A stretch of DNA of 64,000 nt from Parietaria judaica (Eukaryota > Streptophyta > Magnoliopsida > Rosales > Urticaceae). Every line of letters begins with the position of its first letter. The stretch's first letter is position 1. The stretch is taken from the NCBI GenBank assembly GCA_954871525.1, contig OX940862.1, forward strand, positions 42,339,732 through 42,403,731, in the 5' to 3' direction. Positions 57,079 to 64,000 of the stretch are shown in pieces. Made by a program: the position numbers and the translations under genes. The notes under the pieces are model-generated. The model had not been told where the DNA came from. It made no database searches and was given only the letters and a program-made list of their open reading frames with translations.

Positions 57079-58623
57079 ATGGTTCAAGGATAAATAATTA
57101 CGTAATTTAATTAATGGGTTTAAAGAACAAATTATTTGATGAATAAATTAATAATTAAAATTGAAATTTATTTCTAGATATTTTAATATTAATTTAATTA
57201 ATTCCCGACCCGAAAAATCGGACCAGAAACGTGGCCAGGCTGCTAGGCACAGCCCAGGCCGTGGCACGGGATGACCAGGGGCTGCCGCTGCAGCCCCAGG
57301 GTCAAAACCCTAATCGCCACGGGCCAGGCCCGTAGCGAAGCCCACGCCAGGGCGAGGCCCAGGGCGAGACCCTTGCGGGTTTCCCTGGCGCGCAGCGCCT
57401 GGGCCTCGCGCTCTGGCTGCGGCCCACGCTGCATGGCAGCGGAATGGGCCTGCTGGCCCAGCGCGAGGTGGGCGCTGCCCTGGCCCTCTTCGGCTGGTTG
57501 GGCGTGGCCTATCCTAGGGATGTGGGCCCGGGCTTAGGCCCGGAGGGCCCACGTACATAATTTTTAATTATGGGTCGGAATTTATTCCGACCCGGATCCC
57601 TAGAAATAATTAATTATATTCATCATAGATATAATTTATTATAACCTATTTTCATAACCCTTAAACATAGAGTCTATGTTTGGATCATTATTAATATGTC
57701 ATATTTAGGATAGATATAAATAATAAAGAGTAAATGTAAATGTGTTTATTATGAGTCGGAAAAGTTTCAATCGTACAATCTTGCCTAAGGAAGAGGGAAT
57801 CAAAAGTGGGGCCGGTTCACCATCCACTTCTGGGTGAACGGTTAGGACCCCTCCCATCGACCTGGAGAGCGTACGAATTGATCTATCATTACCGACAAAA
57901 TAATAAACACAATAAAAGGGGCTTATTTAATTACGTGTCGTAATAAATAAATCCGAAATAAACCATTAATGTGTCATTAATAGTTTATATATTAAGTTTT
58001 TATAACTTAGTATAAGAAATAAAAAACGTTATCTCCTAAAAACAATGGCAAGTATAGAATACAGAAAAGGTCTCCATTATTACTAACACAAGGTCTGCTG
58101 ACCACACCGCCTCGAGTCACCCTAGTGTGTCCATTCCCTAAGGAAGGTGTGCTTGTGGGAGGTTTGACAACGTGATAGTTCCAAAAGAATATGGGGACGG
58201 AGGAATCTTGGAAATGGACCGCGAGTCACCCTAGTGTGACCATTCCCTAAGGACGACGTTTCCAAGAGGATCCTGAGAACCGAAAATAATGGGTTAAGCT
58301 TGCACGGAAGTTGGTGCTTCGTGACCGTCTATGGTGATAGTTAATAATCATAGAGAACTTGGTGGTTCTTGTTATGAATATTAATTAAGTTTATGACTAA
58401 AACTTAGTTTAACCAAACTACACGGTTGATACCGCGAGTCAGCCTAGAGTGACCATGCCACTAAGGACGGCAACGACGTGTACAGTCGGTTAAATTATCA
58501 CGAAATAGTTAAAGGGTTTATTTAACGTTTTACCCAGAACATGTTTGCATCATGTAACTATTTCAAATAAAATATTTTCTAAAACATTCTACCTATAATA
58601 AAGTTTAATAAGTTTCTTTTTCA
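57079..58623 (+). other. C1 leader: GC-rich island and three repeats, no gag
   Basis: 57205-57545 is strongly GC-rich with many GGCCC/GGGCC blocks in otherwise AT-rich DNA. Three imperfect copies of CGAGTCACCCTAGTGTGACC + ATTCCCTAAGGA start near 58112, 58222 and 58435. No frame matches a Copia gag. C2 carries the same leader, so the absence of gag here is not a recent loss unique to C1. Confidence 0.75.
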
Positions 58624-59577
58624 ATGTCAGTTAAGATGTCTTTCGACAAACAAGAAATGGAAAAGTCTACTCTGACGTTGATGTCTCAAAATCAAAGCAA
58701 TCTGGTAAAAGTCACAAAATCCCTTAGCAAGCTGGCCATGAGTGGATCTTTGGAAAAACTCGGAATGGCAGATCAGAACGCTATAAACTCTTTGAACAAG
58801 AGGAAGAGAATCATTGGAAACCAGGAAGAATTCTTCCAGATTGGGAGTACAAATAATGTTGATCGTTCAACATTAGAATCGTGTTTCGTGGACAGCTCAT
58901 CCTTCAACTGGATCTTAGATTCAGGAGCAAACGATCATGCGTGTAATTCTCTTCAGTCTCTTGATAAATTGGAAGAGATAAATGAAGTGCCAACTTTGAA
59001 AGTGGGAAACGGGGAATTTCTACAAGCAAAGGCGGTAGGAAATTTGCGACTGACATTTGGAAATAAGTATTTATTTGTTGATAATGTGTACTATTATCCA
59101 AATGTCTGCAGAAATATACTTTCTGCTTATCTGTTGTACAAACAAGGTTATACTCTAAACTTTCGTGGATCCCATTGGGTCATCACAAAAGATGGAGTAT
59201 ATATTTGTACTGCTAAAGCAGAAAACGGATTATACATCCTAAGACCAGATTATGGTAGCTGTATGAATACTGAGATGTTTAAACTAGCAGTACCAAAGTC
59301 AATTAAGAAACCCAAAATGGACAATAATGTCCAAACGTACCTGTGGCATTTAAAATTGGGTCATATTAATCTAGACAGGATAAACAGGTTGGTAAAGGAT
59401 GGACCCCTTAAAGAACTAACAATCGGTTCTTTGCTTGTTTGTGAATCCTGTATAGAGGCTAAAATGACCAAAAGACCTTTCTCGATGAAAGGTCAAAGAG
59501 CCACTAAACCATTAGAACTCCTCCATTCTGATGTATGTGGTCCCATGAACATACAAGGAAGGGGAGGAATTGAATAA
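58624..59577 (+). pseudogene. C1 protease and N-terminal integrase, ends at premature TAA
   Basis: 317 codons. Residues 1-85 have no recognised domain (MSVKMSFDKQEMEKS...). The protease active site is WILDSGANDHACN (about 95-107). The pre-integrase finger (HLKLGHIN ... CESCIEAKMTKRPF) lies at about 240-285 and the first integrase aspartate in LLHSDVCGPM near 302. A TAA after RGGIE cuts the frame; the next bases continue in the same frame as FVTFIDDYSRYG. Gag and its zinc knuckle are missing upstream, so the polyprotein start is not the normal one. Confidence 0.85.
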
Positions 59578-61992
59578 TTCGTCACTTTTATTGACGATTA
59601 TTCAAGATATGGTTACGTTTATCTCATGGCCAAGAAATCTGAAACCTTGGGAAAGTTCAGAGAATTTCTGGCAGAATCTGAGAATCAACTAGGACTGTCA
59701 TTAAAGTCTCTTCGATCTGATCGAGGGGGAGAATACCTAGATCATGAGTTTTGCGACCTATTGATCGAGAAAGGTATAACATCTCAACTAACTGCTCCTG
59801 GCACACCAGAACAGAATGGTGTTGCAGAAAGGAGAAATAGGACCTTATTGGAAATGGTAAGGTCGATGTTAAGTTATTCATCGCTACCCAATTCATTCTG
59901 GGGATATGCTTTGTTGACGGCTACAAACATTCTGAATGTTGTGCCATCAAAGTCTGTTTCTAAAACACCCGTCGAATTATGGAATAGCAGAATACCAAGT
60001 CTGCGACATTACCGAATTTGGGGATGTCCTGCACATGTGCGGACTGGAAACAAAAATAAATTGGAATCACGAACGGAAGTTTGTCTGTTCGTAGGATATT
60101 CCAAAGAGACTAAAGGAGGTTTGTTTTATAGTCCAGAAAGTAAGAAAGTATTTGTCTCGACAAATGCTACCTTTCTGGAACAAGATTATATGACAAACTT
60201 CAAACCTCGAAGTAAAGTTGTACTCGAGGAACTGTCAGGTGACAAGGTCACAATATCTCCAACAGTTCCTGTTGTCGAAGATATAGTGGAAACCACGGTC
60301 CCAAATCAGAACCAAGGCGTACTCGGACGTAGTGGGAGGTTCAAAAGACCTGTTGAGCGCTACGAGCACACCCAGTTTGAATTTCACCTAGCTGTCACAG
60401 ACACTAGTGTTGAAGATCCCATAGGCTACAAACAAGCTATGGAGGATCCTGATAAGGGAGAATGGCAGGAAGCCATGAACCAAGAAATACAATCTATGGA
60501 TTCTAATGAAGTCTGGGAACTTGTAGACTTACCGGATGGTTTCAAAACCATTGGCTGTAAGTGGGTATACAAGCGAAAGAGAAGAGTGGACGGGAAGGTT
60601 GAAACCTTCAAGGCTAGACTATTGGCAAAGGGTTTTACCCAGATGGAAGGTATTGATTTCGATGAAACCTTCGCTCCAGTCGCTAAGTTCAAGTCCATCC
60701 GGATTCTCATGGCCATAGCCTGTAGTCTCAATTATGAGATTTGGCAGATGGACGTCAAAACCGCATTCCTGAACGGGTACATTGACGAAAACATCTATAT
60801 GGACCAACCAGAAGGGTTCGTGCAACAGGGTCAAGAAGGGAAAGTTTGTAGATTACTGAAATCCATTTATGGATTAAAGCAAGCTTCCAGATCCTGGAAT
60901 CTAAGGTTTGATGAAACCATCAAAACCTATGGATTCATTCAAAATGTCACTGAGGCCTGCATTTATAAACTCAATGACGAAACCGTGGAAATTTTTCTTG
61001 TTCTGTACGTCGACGATATTCTTCTCATTGGAAACAGTGTGAAGAAGCTATCGGACGTAAAAGCGTGGCTGTCTACGCAATTCCAAATGAAGGACATGGG
61101 AGAAGCCAGCTATGTTCTTGGGATCCGTATATTCAGGGATCGCAACAACAGGCTTCTAGCCTTATCGCAAGCAACTTACATTGATAAGGTGCTTGAACGT
61201 TTTGCAATGGCAAACTCCAAGGGAGGTAATTTACCAACCAGACATGGAGTATTCCTTAGTAGGAAACAATGCCCAACTTCTCCGGAAGAGCAAAATGTGA
61301 TGAGGAGGATACCCTATGCTTCATCAGTGGGAAGTCTGATGTACGCTATGCAGTGTACTAGGCCAGACATCTGTTACGCTGTGGGATTTGTTAGCAGATA
61401 TCAATCCAACCCTGGTATGGCTCACTGGACTGCAGTGAAGAACATTCTCAAGTATCTTCGGAGAACGAGAAACTATATGTTAGTGTTTTCAGGATCAGAA
61501 CTGAATCCACTAGGATACACTGATTCAGACTTTATGTCTGATAGAGACGCGAGAAAATCGACGTCAGGAGCAGTGTACACCCTTGCTGGTGGAGCGATAT
61601 TCTGGAGAAGCATAAAGCAATCCTGTATCGCAGACTCCACCATGGAAGCTGAATACGTGGCAGCCTGTGAGGCAGCCAAAGAATCAGTTTGGCTCAAGAA
61701 TTTCTACATAGAACTGGGAGTTGTTCCAGATGTAGATGGGCCCCAAACACTATACTGTGACAACAGTGGTGCGGTGGCAAATTCTAAAGAGCCCAGAGAC
61801 CATAACAAGGCAAAACATATAGAACGCAAATACCATCTCATAAGAGAGATAGTGCGTCGTGGCGACGTAAGGGTTGTGAAAATAGCCTCGGAAGACAATC
61901 TGGCTGATCCATTCACCAAGACGTTGCCAGAGAAAATATTCAGGAGGCATCTGGAGAATATGGGTCTGAAAGACATGGGTTATCTTCTTTAA
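59578..61992 (+). CDS. C1 integrase core, reverse transcriptase, RNase H
   Basis: Open from just after the TAA to the natural end KDMGYLL; first ATG at 59626 (788 codons). Integrase: second D in LRSDRGGEY and E in NGVAERRNRT. RT: WVYKRKRRVDGKVETFKARL, WQMDVKTAFLNG, LLKSIYGLKQASRSWN and catalytic YVDDILLIGN. RNase H: YTDSDFMSDRDARKSTSG, DSTMEAEYVAACEA and YCDNSG. All expected catalytic residues I can place are present. The enzyme would copy and insert element DNA, but expression needs the upstream stop to be passed and a particle protein from elsewhere. Confidence 0.92.
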   Translation, partial: FVTFIDDYSRYGYVYLMAKKSETLGKFREFLAESENQLGLSLKSLRSDRGGEYLDHEFCDLLIEKGITSQLTAPGTPEQNGVAERRNRTLLEMVRSMLSYSSLPNSFWGYALLTATNILNVVPSKSVSKTPVELWNSRIPSLRHYRIWGCPAHVRTGNKNKLESRTEVCLFVGYSKETKGGLFYSPESKKVFVSTNATFLEQDYMTNFKPRSKVVLEELSGDKVTISPTVPVVEDIVETTVPNQNQGVLGRSGRFKRPVERYEHTQFEFHLAVTDTSVEDPIGYKQAMEDPDKGEWQEAMNQEIQSMDSNEVWELVDLPDGFKTIGCKWVYKRKRRVDGKVETFKARLLAKGFTQMEGIDFDETFAPVAKFKSIRILMAIACSLNYEIWQMDVKTAFLNGYIDENIYMDQPEGFVQQGQEGKVCRLLKSIYGLKQASRSWNLRFDETIKTYGFIQNVTEACIYKLNDETVEIFLVLYVDDILLIGNSVKKLSDVKAWLSTQFQMKDMGEASYVLGIRIFRDRNNRLLALSQATYIDKVLERFAMANSKGGNLPTRHGVFLSRKQCPTSPEEQNVMRRIPYASSVGSLMYAMQCTRPDICYAVGFVSRYQSNPGMAHWTAVKNILKYLRRTRNYMLVFSGSELNPLGYTDSDFMSDRDARKSTSGAVYTLAGGAIFWRSIKQSCIADSTMEAEYVAACEAAKESVWLKNFYIELGVVPDVDGPQTLYCDNSGAVANSKEPRDHNKAKHIERKYHLIREIVRRGDVRVVKIASEDNLADPFTKTLPEKIFRRHLENMGLKDMGYLL

Positions 61993-61996
61993 GTAC

Positions 61997-62006
61997 AAGT
62001 GGGAGA
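61997..62006 (+). promoter_or_regulatory. C1 polypurine tract
   Basis: AAGTGGGAGA just before the 3' LTR, overlapping nothing coding (stop at 61990-61992). Confidence 0.8.
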
Positions 62007-62007
62007 T

Positions 62008-63951
62008 TGTTGGACATGTGTGTCCTTAAACAAGATATTTTATCCCTTTGTAAAAGATTATGACAAGTCGTTGAATAAAGATGATGCTTATTATGATAAT
62101 CTTATTATAGTTTCTGGTAGAGTAAAATAGAATGTTTGATTCCTTAGTTCATGAAGGATGCAATTATGTTATTATTATCACAACAGAGTCAATGTGAGGA
62201 AGAATTAATAATCATAATAAATGAACTTAAAATCTCCGTGACCTGATCAACTGGGTGGGAGCCCATTAATCGTATAAGGTCATTAATGTGACTAAGTGAT
62301 AATCCTATTCTGGATTTTGTGTGTGTCACACTCACTAGAAGTGCATTAAGTATGAAGTTTCTTCATACTGGACTGGACCTGACTTAAACTCCGGAAGTTA
62401 TCATATAAGACCGTCACTGATAACTTGGAGTTGAGTCACTAGTAGATGATCAAATGGATATTCGATCTAAGTTCTGAGTGATCTTGAGTCCAAGCTGCTG
62501 ACTTGATTGTTCTTTGATTTAACCGTTAAAGAACACGAAATATTACAGCTGTTCCCAACACTATTATTTTGGGAACATGAGAGTCAGCAGTAAGGGTAGC
62601 TTGGTCATAGACATGGGCATCACACAGCTCTCCTTAGAGTGATGATGATTCCCTTGATTGTCGGTGGTGAGAAGTGAGAGATACCCATGCGCAACTTATG
62701 AATCGAAACCATAAGTGGGTTACTCATGATATTGCTGACTGAGTCAAGGAATTAAATAGATTGAGGGGCATAACGGTAAAAACCACCTGCTCATTTATGA
62801 ATCATCAAGTGAAAGATCAATAACCCGAATTTGATTGTATCAATGGACACCCTGCTATTATAAAGGGAATAATATATACCGTATCACTAAAGAGTGCAGC
62901 CTCGGGTCTATAGTGGAATCACTTCGAGGTTTGACGAACAACTAGCAGTTCGTTGGAGCTTAAGTGATACGGGTCCATGGTCCCCAGGATAGCTCCGTAA
63001 CGGATGATACGTACGTGATTAAAATACATTCTGGATAATGTTTAATCATTTGGCTTGACTTATAAAACTGAAAGGTCTGTGTCAGACATTAGATAGTTTT
63101 ATCGTTGGCGTGGCAAAAGTATCATATTTTGGTAAACGAAATTAACTGACAAAAAGAAAGTTAGAATTTAGATTTTCTATCAGCACCATGTTGTTGGAAA
63201 TTAAATTCTAAGCAGCTTTGCTTTTTGAACCAAGTCATTTCGACTTACGGTTAGTGATTTATGGATTTTCTAAGTTTGTGATCGGTTCGATAAACTTTGA
63301 AATTAACTCACATGTCACGAATTTAAATGATGGTGTGGCACCATGACATTTTTATGTGTGATATTGAGATCAGGATTTATTAATATAATTTAATTATTTG
63401 GATTTAATTATTAATATCTTATTAATAATTAATTAATAATTAATAGATTTATATTAATAAATGAATATATATTTATATATATATTAATATGTGTAAATTC
63501 GAATTAGGGTTTGTTATATGAAACCCTAGTTAAATTCGAATAGCTTGATTTGGTATTTCTATATTTGCGGCATAAGTACCAAATGTTTTGGTACTTTGGC
63601 AAATCCCTAAAATCAATATTATCCATTGGATCGGTCATGATTTAGTATCAACCGTTGGATTAGGATATTGATGAATTCGAAATTAATAACTTGGTGACCA
63701 AGTTTTATTTTTCGAATTTGATTAATCAATTATATCCGTTGGATCGGTCTAAGATTTAATCTATACTGTCGGATTAAGAATTGATTAATTATATATATAT
63801 ATATATATATCTATATATATTCGAATTAGGTTTATGGATAAATTCAAAAAATTGTTTTAATAAATTAATTTATCCTAAACTTATTTGATCCATTAGATCG
63901 GTTTTAAGAATCATCTCAACCGTTGGATCTAGATAATAATGATTCGAATTT

Positions 63952-63982
<31 letters not shown>

Positions 63983-64000
63983 CATAATTCGAATTTTATG
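62008..64000 (+). repeat. C1 3' LTR, first 1,993 bp
   Basis: Nearly identical to 54309 onward. Differences seen include AAAATCTCCGTGACC against AAAATGTCCGTGACA and CAGCAGTAAGGG against CAGCAAAAAGGG. Cut by the window edge before the TATA box. Confidence 0.92.

Larger units (their letters stand above)
33080..64000 (-). mobile_element. C2: Ty1/Copia element, split by G2 and C1, runs out of the window
   Basis: Begins with a left LTR (33080-35480) and has a purine tract, RT/RNase H remnants, an odd internal segment, a leader cut by G2 (39215-51019), a tRNA-iMet primer site (52022-52034), and a right LTR from 52038 that C1 interrupts at 54308. The left flank is ATTTC; the right flank is outside. 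It belongs to the same family as C1, S2 and S3: LTRs of about 2.75 kb, iMet priming and Angela/BARE-like pol. It is much more decayed than C1. Confidence 0.85.
54309..64000 (+). mobile_element. C1: Ty1/Copia element, Angela/BARE-like, young, runs out of the window
   Basis: Left LTR 54309-57063 (2,755 bp), iMet primer site, a 1.5-kb leader, protease to RNase H frame with one stop, polypurine tract and the first 1,993 bp of the right LTR. It sits inside the right LTR of C2, preceded by CGTTT (54304-54308); the second target copy is outside. The LTRs differ at roughly fifteen positions over 2 kb by eye. The pol sequence (LKQASRSWN, GSLMYAMQCTRPDICYAVG) and very long LTRs suggest the Angela/BARE group. 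No gag domain or zinc knuckle is present. Confidence 0.92.

Noticed and set aside
57271..57537. 88-codon plus-strand frame in the C1 leader (and the 91-codon minus frame at 51534-51809)
   Set aside because: Long frames arise by chance in the GC-rich island; the two copies do not share a protein sequence.

Overview
This is repeat-rich, AT-rich intergenic DNA of a flowering plant, most likely a eudicot and probably heterochromatic. I find no convincing host gene. The plant assignment rests on three things: Tat-type Ty3/Gypsy elements with a second RNase H and an antisense gene, long-LTR Ty1/Copia elements primed by initiator tRNA-Met, and a MULE transposase. I cannot name the species.

Layout. 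1-2.6 kb: AT-rich repeats (a ~158-bp tandem array, an ATCGATAA-rich duplication, a near-perfect 26-bp-arm hairpin, a decayed tandem region). 2.6-13.1 kb: a ~570-bp LTR family (LTR-A), broken and rebuilt as a mosaic, hosting Gypsy element G1 (3625-12821, minus strand, TSD ACGAC). 13.1-26.1 kb: old noncoding repeats. These include a CAG-GGCGGAGCCA terminal-inverted-repeat element carrying two tRNA-like segments and an LTR-A solo LTR (15973-16541), a divergent Copia solo LTR (17959-20141), a broken Copia gag, a 907-bp palindromic foldback (21821-22727) and a 520-bp tandem duplication.

26.1-64 kb: a nested stack. A MULE transposase pseudogene is split by two Copia solo LTRs (26219-28970, TSD AATAT; 30070-32823, TSD GCTTG) and by a full Copia copy C2 (minus, from 33080 to beyond the window). 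C2 is itself split by Gypsy element G2 (39215-51019, minus). C2's right LTR is split by a younger member of its own family, C1 (plus, 54309 to beyond the window).

How the parts work. G1 and G2 each show, in minus orientation: LTR, tRNA-Asp-like primer site, gag-protease, a stop codon, RT, RNase H, archaeal-type RNase H, integrase, an untranslated region with 38-bp tandem repeats, then a convergent antisense gene and the polypurine tract. The most interesting signal is the codon context of the protease/RT stop in G1, UAG-CAA-UUA, the classic leaky-stop context of tobacco mosaic virus. The second is the spliced antisense gene of G2, which has its own TATA box and two introns that resemble each other. 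Both Gypsy copies have nearly identical LTR pairs but badly damaged genes, which suggests they moved in trans. C1 has an almost intact pol but no recognisable gag, so it too looks dependent on helpers.
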